Positions 1 through 8,809 of a stretch of 64,000 bases of DNA are shown in pieces. The stretch lies in contig NZ_JNIK01000017.1 of the NCBI RefSeq assembly GCF_000701365.1, positions 62,001 through 126,000 on the forward strand. Direction: 5' to 3'. Position numbers and translations under genes: made by a program. Under the pieces are notes generated by a model that saw only the letters and a program-made list of their open reading frames with translations, ran no database searches and was not told the origin of the DNA. This DNA is from Blastococcus sp. URHD0036 (GTDB taxonomy: Bacteria > Actinomycetota > Actinomycetes > Mycobacteriales > Geodermatophilaceae). The first letter of the stretch is position 1; each line of letters begins with the position of its first letter.

Positions 1-2
1 CG

Positions 3-1007
3 GAGACCCTGCGGGTCGGCCGGCCGGTGCGGCCGATGCTGGCCAGCCCGGGCTCGTCGCTGGACGCCGCGCTCGCCGACCTCAGCACCGACGTCACGGT
101 CGAGCACAAGCTGGACGGCGCACGGATCCAGGTGCACCGCGACGGGGACGACGTCCGCGTCTGGACCCGCACGCTCCGCGAGGTCACCGACGGCGTGCCC
201 GAGCTGGTCGAGCGCATCCGGGCGCTGCCGTGCCGCACCGCCGTCCTCGACGGGGAGACCCTCGCCCTGGACGACGACGGCCGCCCCCGCGCCTTCCAGG
301 ACACGATGAGCCGGTTCGGCAGCGACTCCCCGGATCCGGCCGTCGTCCTCTCGCCGTTCCTCTTCGACGTCCTGCACCTCGACGGCCGGGACCTGCTCGA
401 CGAGCCGCTGGCCGTGCGGCTCGACGCGCTGGCGGAGCTGCTGGCCGCCGAGGAGCACGCGCCGCTGCGGATGCCCGGCGTCCGCTCGCCCACCCCGGAG
501 CAGGCGGCCGGCGTGCTGGACTCCGCGCTCGCGGCCGGGCACGAGGGCGTCGTCGTCAAGGCGCTGGACGCCCCCTACGCCGCCGGCCGGCGCGGGAAGG
601 CGTGGCAGAAGGTCAAGCCGGTGCACACCCTCGACCTCGTGGTGATCGGCGCCGAGTGGGGGTACGGGCGGCGGACCGGGTCCCTGTCGAACATCCACCT
701 GGCCGCGCGCGACCCCGACGGCGGGGAGCCGGTGATGGTCGGCAAGACGTTCAAGGGCATGACCGACGAGCTGCTGGCCTGGCAGACCGCGACCTTCCCG
801 GAGTACGCCGTCGAGCGGCCCGACTGGGGCGTGCGGCTGCGGCCGGAGCTGGTGGTCGAGGTCGCCGTCGACGGGGCGCAGCGCAGCACCCGGTACCGCG
901 GCGGCGTCGCGCTGCGCTTCGCGCGGGTGCTGCGCTACCGCCCGGACAAGACCACCGCCGAGGCCGACACGCTCGACGCCATCAGGGCACTGCTGGCCGG
1001 CGGCTGA
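3..1007 (+). CDS. ligB: ATP-dependent DNA ligase, 5' truncated by the window edge
   Basis: Joins nicked DNA through an enzyme-AMP intermediate. The frame is open from base 3 and reads ETLRVGRPVRPMLA before the first GTG at 27, so the N-terminal DNA-binding domain lies outside the window. The adenylation motif EHKLDGARIQ is visible, with its lysine codon at 108-110. Further nucleotidyltransferase motifs follow (FDVLHLDG, EGVVVK, AWQKVKP), then an OB-fold end (MVGKTFKGMTDELLAWQT) close to mycobacterial LigB. The C-terminus is complete at TGA 1005-1007. It stands apart from the catabolic genes downstream. Family assignment is firm; whether it serves repair or is redundant with a NAD ligase cannot be seen. 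Confidence 0.93.
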   Translation, partial: ETLRVGRPVRPMLASPGSSLDAALADLSTDVTVEHKLDGARIQVHRDGDDVRVWTRTLREVTDGVPELVERIRALPCRTAVLDGETLALDDDGRPRAFQDTMSRFGSDSPDPAVVLSPFLFDVLHLDGRDLLDEPLAVRLDALAELLAAEEHAPLRMPGVRSPTPEQAAGVLDSALAAGHEGVVVKALDAPYAAGRRGKAWQKVKPVHTLDLVVIGAEWGYGRRTGSLSNIHLAARDPDGGEPVMVGKTFKGMTDELLAWQTATFPEYAVERPDWGVRLRPELVVEVAVDGAQRSTRYRGGVALRFARVLRYRPDKTTAEADTLDAIRALLAGG

Positions 1008-1034
1008 CGTCCGCGACGCGGCCGCCCCGCCCGG

Positions 1035-1226
1035 TCAGCGGGCGCTCGGGCTCCGGTCGCCGCCCGTGCGCCGCAACCGCGTGACCCGCCGCCGGACGAC
1101 GGCCGGCCGACGTCGACGGCGGCCCGCCGACTCCCGCTCCCAGCGCGCGGTCGACCTCCGGCCCAGGGCGATCACCACCGCCGTGGCGGCCAGGAAACCG
1201 ATGCTCGTGACGGCCAACCACTCCAC
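1035..1226 (-). CDS. small single-pass membrane protein, hypothetical
   Basis: A 63-residue frame starting at GTG 1226 with a GGGGGAG ribosome site 8 nt upstream. Residues 3-21 (WLAVTSIGFLAATAVVIAL) form one membrane segment, followed by a very basic tail of about 40 residues rich in arginine. The frame stays open far upstream, as often happens at this GC content, so openness alone proves nothing. The support is the ribosome site plus the hydrophobic segment followed by a positive tail, as expected for an N-out/C-in anchor. No family is recognised. It lies downstream of, and on the same strand as, the hydrolase/glycosyltransferase gene. Confidence 0.4.
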   Translation of the reverse strand: MEWLAVTSIGFLAATAVVIALGRRSTARWERESAGRRRRRPAVVRRRVTRLRRTGGDRSPSAR

Positions 1227-1378
1227 GGCGACCACTCCCCCGGTCCGGCTGCGGGGCCCGGCCACGGTGCTCCGCCGCCGGTACCGGAACGGTCCCGGCG
1301 CGACTGTGGGAGCCGCAAGCGGGTGCGGCGCCGCTGCCCGAACCGTTACCGGACACGCCGACGCCGCGCCGTCGGGCG
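1227..1378. other. intergenic stretch without a recognised gene
   Basis: Between the small membrane ORF and the end of the hydrolase/glycosyltransferase gene. It holds a weak dyad next to the upstream gene's stop (CCGACG-N6-CGTCGG, about 1358-1375), which may help end transcription. Nothing else convincing was seen. Confidence 0.4.
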
Positions 1379-3571
1379 CTAGAGCAGCTCGGCGAGCAGC
1401 GCGGCCGCGCGAGCGGCGCCGTCGGTCTCCACCGGGCGGTAGTCGACCTCCCGGCCCAGCTCCGCCACGACCGCCGCCGCCAGCGCGTCGGGTTCGGCGG
1501 CCTGCTCGTAGGGCAGGCAGCGGCCGGCGCCGTACTGCTCCAGCCGGCGGCGGACGTGGAAGGCCTGCTCGAAGTGCCGGCGCAGCGGCACGAAGACGAA
1601 CGGCTTGCGCAGTGCCGTCAGCTCCATGCACGTCGTCAGGCCACCCTGGACGACGGCGACGTCGCACGCGGCCAGGTACCGGTGCAGCTCCGGCAGGTAG
1701 CCCATCACCCGCGCGCCGTCCACCTCCGGTAGCGCGGCCGGGTCGATCCGGGGGCCGGCGACCAGCACGAAGCGGAGCGCGGGGGCCAGGCGCCGGGCCA
1801 GCGGGACGGCGTCCAGGACCCGCCGCAGGAGCGAGCCGCCCACGCCGGACCCACCGACGGTCACCAGGCACAGCCGTTCACCGGCCCGGACCCCCAGCTC
1901 CCGGCGCAGCTCCTCGGTGCCGCGCAGCCGTGCCGGGTCGAAGCCGGTGACGTACCCGGCGAAGTCATAGTTCTCCGCGGTCCAGTCGCGGATGCTCGGC
2001 AGGCCGGGTCCGAAGTCGCCGTCCACGACGTCGTCGGGGTTGCCGACGAACACCGACCGGTCGCGGACCCGCCGGAAGCGGGCCCGCTGCTCGATCATCT
2101 CGGCGTTGAGGTCCGCGGTCAGCGCCGCCTCCCGGCCGCCGCCCTCGGGCATGGGCAGCCAGCCGACGAAGTCGGTCATCCAGGCGAACGCGAACCGCTT
2201 CAGCTCCGGGTTCTCGTGCAGGAAGTGGTCGACGTCCCAGGCCTCGTCGGCGACGACCAGGTCGTAGCGCTGCTCGGCCACGACGTCGGTGAACACGGTG
2301 AAGTTCGCGACGAGGATCTCGTCCATCTGGCGGATCGCCTGGAACGCGTGCAGGTCGTGCTCCCCGGACTCTGCCTCGATGTGCCCGGACTCGTTCGCCA
2401 GCGCCGCCGACGCGGGGTGCACCGTCTCCCCGGCGTCGGCCAGTACCCGGGTGACCGGGTCCTGGGCCAGCCAGTCGATGGCGAGGTCGGGGTGCCGCAA
2501 CCGCAGCTCCTGCGCGATGGCGACGTCCCGCCGGGCGTGCCCCAGCCCGATCGGCGAGGAGAGGTACAGGGCCCGCGGACCGCGCCGGGCGGCCCGCGTC
2601 CACGTCGTCCGCCGGGCCGGCGGGGGGACGACGCGGTCGACGAACTCCTCGATCAGCCGGTTGACCCGCACCGGGTCCCGCGCGGGCGGCCCGTGGCCGG
2701 ACCCCTCCAGCAGCACCAGCGAGCCACCGGTCAGCGCGGCCAGCCGCTCCCCGATCTGCCAGGGGCGGACCCGGTCGTCGGTGCCGTGCAGCACCGTGAC
2801 CGGGCAGCGCACCCGGGCGCAGAGCGGCTCCAGGGGCTCGGCGACCGCGCCGTCGAGACCGAGCCGGCCCGCGACGGTGTCGGCCAGGGTCTGCGGGGAC
2901 ACCTCGTGCCCCCATCCGACGCAGTCCTCGATCTGCTTCGTGGAGTGCGGCTCGGGGAACATCCGCCCGAAGAAGAAGTCGAGGAAGTCGGCGTAGCCGC
3001 CGTCGAGCCAGGCGTGCCGGTTGTAGGCCGCCCAGCCCTCGCGGGTGTCGTACCGGCCGTCGAACGCGTACCGCTCGCGGTCGGGCGCGGCGACCGACAG
3101 CCCGCACGAGGGCGAGATCGCCACCACGCCCTGGACCCGGTCCGGGTGCCCGGCGGCGACGTGCACCGACCAGGCGGCGCCGCAGGAGAAGCCCACCAGG
3201 ACCGCGCGGTCGGTGCCCGTCGCGTCCAGGACGGCGACGGCGTCGGCGGCGTACTCGGCATCGGTGTAGGCCGCCGCCCCCTCCGGCCGCCCCGAGGCGC
3301 CGCTCCCCCGGCCGTCGAACGTGACGACCCGGAAGCGGCGGGCCAGGGGCGCGACCTGCGCCTTCCAGAACCGGGACGGGACGATGGACCAGGTGGGCAG
3401 CAGCAGCACCGTCGTCGCGTGCCCCTCCCCGACGACCTCGTAGGCCAGCGGGACACCGTCGCGCTCGACGACACCGGTGCGGTCGGCGTCGACCGCCCTG
3501 CCGGGGTGGTGGACCACCCCGGCAGTCTGCTCGTGCGGCGCCGTCCCGCGGGTGTCGTCGAGCGCCGTCAC
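1379..3571 (-). CDS. alpha/beta-hydrolase fused to a GT-B glycosyltransferase
   Basis: A 730-residue two-domain protein. Residues about 30-320 are an alpha/beta-hydrolase with nucleophile elbow GFSCG (Ser129), an acidic residue in HGTDDRV (about 265) and a late histidine in GSGHG (293). Residues about 333-730 resemble MurG/UGT-like GT-B transferases: an N-terminal GLGHARRD loop, LVTVGGSGVGG before the nucleotide half, and a donor-site region VVQGGLTTCMELTALRKP. GTG 3571 is chosen because it overlaps the stop of the upstream methyltransferase by 4 nt (GTGA); the open frame upstream of it is shadow. Coupling to a methyltransferase suggests tailoring of a small hydrophobic molecule. Substrate is unknown. 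Confidence 0.85.
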   Translation of the reverse strand: MTALDDTRGTAPHEQTAGVVHHPGRAVDADRTGVVERDGVPLAYEVVGEGHATTVLLLPTWSIVPSRFWKAQVAPLARRFRVVTFDGRGSGASGRPEGAAAYTDAEYAADAVAVLDATGTDRAVLVGFSCGAAWSVHVAAGHPDRVQGVVAISPSCGLSVAAPDRERYAFDGRYDTREGWAAYNRHAWLDGGYADFLDFFFGRMFPEPHSTKQIEDCVGWGHEVSPQTLADTVAGRLGLDGAVAEPLEPLCARVRCPVTVLHGTDDRVRPWQIGERLAALTGGSLVLLEGSGHGPPARDPVRVNRLIEEFVDRVVPPPARRTTWTRAARRGPRALYLSSPIGLGHARRDVAIAQELRLRHPDLAIDWLAQDPVTRVLADAGETVHPASAALANESGHIEAESGEHDLHAFQAIRQMDEILVANFTVFTDVVAEQRYDLVVADEAWDVDHFLHENPELKRFAFAWMTDFVGWLPMPEGGGREAALTADLNAEMIEQRARFRRVRDRSVFVGNPDDVVDGDFGPGLPSIRDWTAENYDFAGYVTGFDPARLRGTEELRRELGVRAGERLCLVTVGGSGVGGSLLRRVLDAVPLARRLAPALRFVLVAGPRIDPAALPEVDGARVMGYLPELHRYLAACDVAVVQGGLTTCMELTALRKPFVFVPLRRHFEQAFHVRRRLEQYGAGRCLPYEQAAEPDALAAAVVAELGREVDYRPVETDGAARAAALLAELL

Positions 3572-4653
3572 GGCCGGATCTCGAAGACGTTGTTGAACGG
3601 CGTCTGCGCGGCGGTGCGGAACCGGGTGAACCCCGCCGTGGTGGCGACGTCGCGGATCCGCGCCGGCCCGGCCTGCGTGCCCAGTGCCAGGCCGACGTCC
3701 TGCGACAGCGAGGCCGGGGTGCACAGCAGCGTCGAGAACCCGTAGTAGGCGCGGCCCACGGGGTTGAGGTTGTCCTCCACCCGGTCACCGGCCTGCGGCT
3801 CCACGACCAGCCAGGTGCCGTCGTCGGCCAGCGCCGCGCGGACCTGCCGCGCCGCCCCGACCGGGTCGCCCAGGTCGTGCAGGCAGTCGAACATGGTGAT
3901 CAGGTCGTGGTCCCGGCCGGGGAAGCCGGTGGCCGGGGCGACCTCGAAGGTGACCCGGTCGCCGACGCCGGCCTCGGCCGCCCGGGCACGCGCGATCTCG
4001 ATCGAGCCCGCGTGGTAGTCCGAGCCCACGAAGGTCGAGCGCGGGAAGGCCTGGGCCATGAGGACCGTGGAGGCGCCGTGGCCGCAGCCGACGTCGGCCA
4101 CCCGCGCTCCTCGCTCCAGCTTCGCCGCCACGCCCTCGAGGGCCGGCAGCCACTCGCCGATCAGGTGGGCGTTGTACATCGTGCGGAAGAACCGCTCGCA
4201 GCCGTCGTGGACGTCGGCGTTGTGGGTGTGCCAGCCGCGGCCGTCGCCGCTCCGGGCCGCGGCGAGCACCTCGTGCGCGTCACGGGTCGTGCCGTGGGCG
4301 ATCTGGAAGAAGCCGGGCAGGTAGGCGGGGCTGGCCGGGTCGGTGAGGGCGGCGGCCTGCTCGGCGGGCAGCGTGTAGCGGCCGGTCGCCGGGTCGTACG
4401 TCACGTACTCGCCGGCGGCCTGGGCGGCCAGCCACTCCCGCGTGTAGTGCTCGTCGGTGCCGGTGCGCTCGGCCAGCTCGGCGGGCGTCGTGGGCGTCCC
4501 GTCGGCCATCGCCCGGTAGTAGCCGAGCTGGTCGCCCATGACGACGAGCGCGGTGTTGAGCGTCGCGCCGACCTCGCCGACGGCCTTGAACACGAAGCCC
4601 ATCAGCTTGTCGGGGTCGATGGCGCGGGCGGTGGGGATCTCGGTGGCGGTCAT
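3568..4653 (-). CDS. SAM-dependent class I methyltransferase
   Basis: A 361-residue protein with an N-terminal winged-helix-like dimerisation part (residues about 15-100, containing TPAELAERTGTDEHYTREWL) and a Rossmann methyltransferase domain with SAM motif VADVGCGHGAS, acidic loop VGSDYH and TMFDCLHDLGD as post-motif. The layout matches small-molecule O/N-methyltransferases rather than DNA or RNA enzymes. ATG 4653 has GGAAGG about 9 nt upstream; the longer open frame has no ribosome site. First gene of a two-gene operon with the hydrolase/glycosyltransferase, joined by a GTGA overlap. It may act on the same compound. Confidence 0.88.
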   Translation of the reverse strand: MTATEIPTARAIDPDKLMGFVFKAVGEVGATLNTALVVMGDQLGYYRAMADGTPTTPAELAERTGTDEHYTREWLAAQAAGEYVTYDPATGRYTLPAEQAAALTDPASPAYLPGFFQIAHGTTRDAHEVLAAARSGDGRGWHTHNADVHDGCERFFRTMYNAHLIGEWLPALEGVAAKLERGARVADVGCGHGASTVLMAQAFPRSTFVGSDYHAGSIEIARARAAEAGVGDRVTFEVAPATGFPGRDHDLITMFDCLHDLGDPVGAARQVRAALADDGTWLVVEPQAGDRVEDNLNPVGRAYYGFSTLLCTPASLSQDVGLALGTQAGPARIRDVATTAGFTRFRTAAQTPFNNVFEIRP

Positions 4654-4759
4654 GCGACGGGCCTTCCGGTGAGGTGGTCTGGGAACGGCGACGACGCTCG
4701 TCCCCGGCACCGCGTCGTCGCATCCGGGCACCCCCCTGGGCTCTCCCTAGACTCGGCGG

Positions 4760-7537
4760 ATGCTGGTCGGCCGCGACCGCGAGCGCGCCCTGCTGGGTGG
4801 GCTGCTGGCGGCCGCCCGCGTCGGCCAGGGCGGGGCGCTGGTGCTCGTCGGCGAGGCCGGGATCGGGAAGTCCACCCTGCTCGAGGACGCCGTCGCAGCC
4901 GCCCGCAGCGTCGAGCGACCGATGCGCGTGCTGCGCGCGGCCGGCACGGAGTCGGAGTCCGGGATCCCGTTCGGCGCGCTCCTGCAGCTGCTCCGGCCGG
5001 TGCTGGACCACCTGGACCGGATACCGGCACCGCAGGCAGACGTTCTGGCCGCGGCGCTCGCCCTGCGGCCCGGGCCGGCCGGGGACCGCTTCGCCGTGGG
5101 CGCGGCGACGCTGAGCCTGCTCAGCCGGGCGGCGGAGGACGCGCCGCTGGCCGTGGTCCTCGACGACGCGCACCTGCTGGACCAGCCGTCGGCGCAGGCG
5201 CTGGCGTTCGCGGCCCGGCGGCTCGCGGCCGATCCCGTGGCGCTCCTGGCCGCCGTCCGCCCCGACGAGCCGTGCGCCCTGACCGCCGCCGCACTGCCGC
5301 TGCTGCCGGTCGGCGGGCTCCCGCTGGAGGCGGTGGCGGCGCTGCTCGGCCCCGCCGGCTCCCGGCTGGACGGCGGGGTGGCCGAGCACCTGCACGCGGC
5401 CACCGGCGGCAACCCCCTGGCGCTGACGGAGCTGGCCGCCGGCGGGCTGGGCCTGCCGGCACTGCTGCCCGCCGCCCCGGTCCCCGTGCCCGCCTCACTG
5501 GCCCGGGTCTTCGCGCTGCGGGCCGACCGACTCCCCGCCGCGACGCGCACCGCGCTCCTGGTGGCCGCGACCGCCGGCGACGACGTGGACGCGGTCGACC
5601 GCGCGTGCCGGGCGCTGGGTACGTCGGCGGCCGCGCTCGAGGAGGCCGAGGCGGCCGGGCTGCTGACGATGTCCGCGGGGCGGCTGGCCTTCCGCCACAG
5701 CCTGGTGCGGTCCGCCGTGTACTCGGAGGCGACCCCGGGCGAGCGGCGCGCGGTGCACCGGGCGCTGGCGGACGCGCTCGACGCGGGCGACGCGGACCGG
5801 CGGGCCTGGCACCTGGCCGAGGCCGCACTCGGCCCGGACGAGCCGACGGCCGCCGCGCTGGCCGCCGCGGCGGGGCGGGCCCGCGACCGGAGCGCCTACG
5901 CCGTCGCCGCGGCCGCCGCCGAGCGGGCGGCCCGGCTCAGCCCGGACCCGGCCGACCGGGCCGAGCGGCTCGTCGCCGCCGCGGAGTCCGCGGAGCAGTC
6001 CGGAGCCGCCGGGGCTGCAGCAGCGCTGCTCGCCGAGGCCGACCGGCTGCCCCGCTCCCCCGCGCTGCGGATCCGGGTCGCCGCGCTGCGCGGCGCGGTC
6101 GCGACCCGCACCGGCGCGGTCGAGGAGGCCCGCGACGTCCTCCTGGCCGCGGGCGCGGAGGCGGAGGGGACCGATCCGGACGCGGCCGTGCTGCTGCTGG
6201 CCGACGCCGTCCTGGCCTGCTTCCTGCTGGGGGACGCGGCCGCGCTGGGCCCCACGGCGGACGCGCTGGACCGCCTGCTCGACGGCGGCGTCGGCCCGGC
6301 CGCGGCGTGGGTGGCCACCATGGCCAGCGGGGTCGCCGGGGTCCTGACCGGCCGGGGCGGCGCCGACCGGATCCGGACGGCGACCCTGGCCGCGACCGCG
6401 GACGGTGCGATCGCGCGGGACCCCCGGCTCGCGCCGCTGCTGGTGACCGGCCCGCTGTTCCTGCGCGAGCGGACGACCGGCCGGGACCTGGTGTCGGCCG
6501 TCGTCGAGGAGCTGCGCCGCCGGACCGACATCGGGCGCCTGCCGCTGCTGCTCTTCCTCGTGGCCCGCGACCGGGCCACCACCGACGCGTGGGACGAGGC
6601 CGAGGTCTCCTACAGCGAGGGCATCGCCCTGGCGCGCGAGGCGGGGCTGACGGCGGACCTGGCGATCTGCCTCGCCGGGCTGGCCTGGCTGGAGGCACGG
6701 CAGGGCCGCGACGCCGCCTGCCGGGCGCACGCGGAGGAGGCCCGGGTCCTCTGCGGGGAGCAGCACCTCGGCGTCTTCACCGCCTGGTCGCTGTGGGCCC
6801 TCGGCGAGCTCGACCTGGGCGCCGGCCGCACCGCTGCCGCGATCGACCGGCTGGAGGAGCTGGTCGCGCTGCTCGCCGAGCGGGGCGTCGACGACGTCGA
6901 CCTCTCCCCCGTGCCGGAGCTGGTCGAGGCCCTGGTCGCGGCCGGCCGGCCGGATCGGGCGGCCGGGCTCGTCCCCGCGTACACGGCCCGCGCCGGGCGG
7001 AAGGGGCAGCCCTGGGCCATGGCCCGGGCCGCGCGGGCGGCGGGACTCACCTGTCCCGACGCCGAGATCGACGCCCGCTTCGCCGAGGCGCTGGCCCTGC
7101 ACGTCCGGACCCCGGACGTCTTCGAGACCGCCCGCACGCGCCTCGCGCACGGCACCCGGTTGCGGCGCGCGCGGCGGCGGGCCGACGCCCGCGGGCCGCT
7201 GCGCGCCGCGCTGGCCGGCTTCGAGTCGCTGGGCGCCGGGCCGTGGGCCGACCGCGCCGCGGCCGAGCTGCGGGCCACCGGCGTGACCGCCGCCCGCCGG
7301 GCCGCCGGCCCGCTGCAGTCCCTCACCCCGCAGGAGCAGCAGATCGCCCGGCTGCTCGCCGCGGGGAGCACCACCCGGGAGGCCGCCGCGGCCCTCTTCC
7401 TCAGCCCGAAGACGATCGAGTACCACCTGCGGCACGTCTACACGAAGCTGGACGTCGGCTCCCGCGCCGAGCTCGCCGCTCGTCTCGCGCCCGAGGGGGG
7501 TGACCACGTGGTCAGCGCGCAGCGGCGGCGCCCATGA
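4760..7537 (+). CDS. LAL-type LuxR family regulator with N-terminal AAA ATPase
   Basis: A large ATP-binding LuxR-family activator of 925 residues. Walker A GEAGIGKST (Lys37) is near the N-terminus and Walker B VVLDDAH near residue 135. A long alanine-rich helical (TPR-like) middle follows, and the C-terminus (about 855-910) is a LuxR helix-turn-helix: LTPQEQQIARLL, then SPKTIEYHLRHVYTKL. Such proteins sense an inducer through the ATPase/TPR part and activate neighbouring operons. Its last 26 bases overlap the 3' end of the convergent FAD monooxygenase, a likely though unproven target. Start ATG 4760 lacks a strong ribosome site. Confidence 0.92.
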   Translation: MLVGRDRERALLGGLLAAARVGQGGALVLVGEAGIGKSTLLEDAVAAARSVERPMRVLRAAGTESESGIPFGALLQLLRPVLDHLDRIPAPQADVLAAALALRPGPAGDRFAVGAATLSLLSRAAEDAPLAVVLDDAHLLDQPSAQALAFAARRLAADPVALLAAVRPDEPCALTAAALPLLPVGGLPLEAVAALLGPAGSRLDGGVAEHLHAATGGNPLALTELAAGGLGLPALLPAAPVPVPASLARVFALRADRLPAATRTALLVAATAGDDVDAVDRACRALGTSAAALEEAEAAGLLTMSAGRLAFRHSLVRSAVYSEATPGERRAVHRALADALDAGDADRRAWHLAEAALGPDEPTAAALAAAAGRARDRSAYAVAAAAAERAARLSPDPADRAERLVAAAESAEQSGAAGAAAALLAEADRLPRSPALRIRVAALRGAVATRTGAVEEARDVLLAAGAEAEGTDPDAAVLLLADAVLACFLLGDAAALGPTADALDRLLDGGVGPAAAWVATMASGVAGVLTGRGGADRIRTATLAATADGAIARDPRLAPLLVTGPLFLRERTTGRDLVSAVVEELRRRTDIGRLPLLLFLVARDRATTDAWDEAEVSYSEGIALAREAGLTADLAICLAGLAWLEARQGRDAACRAHAEEARVLCGEQHLGVFTAWSLWALGELDLGAGRTAAAIDRLEELVALLAERGVDDVDLSPVPELVEALVAAGRPDRAAGLVPAYTARAGRKGQPWAMARAARAAGLTCPDAEIDARFAEALALHVRTPDVFETARTRLAHGTRLRRARRRADARGPLRAALAGFESLGAGPWADRAAAELRATGVTAARRAAGPLQSLTPQEQQIARLLAAGSTTREAAAALFLSPKTIEYHLRHVYTKLDVGSRAELAARLAPEGGDHVVSAQRRRP

Positions 7538-8738
7538 TGGCCCCGATGTTCTCGGGTGCGAAGAAGTCCACCGGGGACACGGTCCCGGCGGTCACGCCCG
7601 CGAAGTCGTCCATCGCCCCCTGGTCCCGCGAGACCGCGGCCAGCAGCTGGGCCACCTCCGCCGCGGGCGGCTCCAGCGTCGCGAGCTGCGCGGTGAACTC
7701 GTAGATCGGCATCGCCCGGACGTCGCGCGCCAGCTGGTAGGCGGCCATCGCCTCGGCGAACGGCTGCACGCCCCGCAGGCTCTCGTCCACGGCGGCGGCA
7801 CACAGCTCCGCGTCCCGGAAGGCGTCGCTGATGCCCTGGGCGGTGATCGGGTCCTTCGTGTACCCGGCGTCGCCGACGAGGCCCCAGCCCGGGCCGAAGG
7901 GCTTCCGGAAGGCGTTCGGCACGGCCGCGCCGAAGAACCGGTCCTCCCGGGTGGCACCGCGCACCCGCTCGGCGAACCCGGGGACCAGGTCCAGCGTGGC
8001 CAGGTAGTTCGCCTCGACGTCGGCCTTGTAGGCCGCGGCCTCGGCGACCGGCCAGCCGACGCCGACGAGGGTGAGCCCGTCGCTGGTGGGGATCGCGGCC
8101 CACCCGCGGCCCGGCCGGGACACCGTGCCGAAGTCCTCGACGGGCAGCCCGCTCCAGAAGGTATAGGCGGCCCACATGCCGGTGGGCCGGGTGAGGTACT
8201 CCTCCGCGCCGACCTCCCGGGCCACCCGCGAGTGACCGCCGTCGGCCCCGACCACGACCCGCGCCCGCTCGTGCAGCGGGCTACCTCCCGGCCCGTGCCC
8301 GCGGATGCCCACGACCGCGCCGTCGTCGTCCCGGAGGAGCTCGTCGACCGAGAACCGGTCCCGCACCTCCGCACCGGCCGCAGCGGCCGCCTCGGCCAGC
8401 ACCCGGTCCAGGTGGGTGCGCCGGGGCGCGTAGGCGGTGGAGCCGCCCTCGTACGGCCGGGGGGTGCCGGCGATCGTGAACGGGCCGAAGTCGAAGGAGT
8501 AGGTGTCGATCGGCGGGCACCCGCCCGCGGTCACCGCATCCAGCAGTCCCCACCGCCGCAGCGCGGCGACCCCGGGCGCGTGGATCACCAGGGTGGACAC
8601 GGTGTCGCTGCCCACGGCCGCCCGGTCCACCAGCAGCACTCGGTGCCCGGCCTGCGCCAGCAGCATCGCCGTCGGGGCGCCCGCGCACCGCGCCCCCACC
8701 ACGATCACGTCGTACGGGTCGGTCCTGTCGGTGGCCAT
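7512..8738 (-). CDS. FAD-dependent oxidoreductase (PHBH/geranylgeranyl-reductase type)
   Basis: A 408-residue flavoprotein. The FAD dinucleotide site is VIVVGARCAGAPTA near residues 10-23, a variant GxGxxG. The DG motif is VVGADGGHSRVAREVG and the second FAD-phosphate motif is GLVGDAGYTKDPITAQGISDAF. These are the three fingerprints of class A flavin monooxygenases and related reductases. ATG 8738 has GAGGAGG just upstream. It lies between two LuxR-type regulators and overlaps the LAL gene end by 26 nt on the opposite strand. Whether it hydroxylates or reduces, and what, cannot be told. Confidence 0.88.
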   Translation of the reverse strand: MATDRTDPYDVIVVGARCAGAPTAMLLAQAGHRVLLVDRAAVGSDTVSTLVIHAPGVAALRRWGLLDAVTAGGCPPIDTYSFDFGPFTIAGTPRPYEGGSTAYAPRRTHLDRVLAEAAAAAGAEVRDRFSVDELLRDDDGAVVGIRGHGPGGSPLHERARVVVGADGGHSRVAREVGAEEYLTRPTGMWAAYTFWSGLPVEDFGTVSRPGRGWAAIPTSDGLTLVGVGWPVAEAAAYKADVEANYLATLDLVPGFAERVRGATREDRFFGAAVPNAFRKPFGPGWGLVGDAGYTKDPITAQGISDAFRDAELCAAAVDESLRGVQPFAEAMAAYQLARDVRAMPIYEFTAQLATLEPPAAEVAQLLAAVSRDQGAMDDFAGVTAGTVSPVDFFAPENIGAIMGAAAAR

Positions 8739-8809
8739 GTCGTCCTCCTCGCTCCGGTGGTGGGGACGACGGTGGCCCGCCGGGCGGGGGCCGGGATCGG
8801 TGAACTCGC

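Noticed and set aside
3877-7503. A 1208-codon open frame running over the methyltransferase and the LAL regulator on the plus strand
   Set aside because: It is an arginine/proline/glycine-rich shadow frame of the LAL gene and has no domain; long shadow frames are expected at this GC content.
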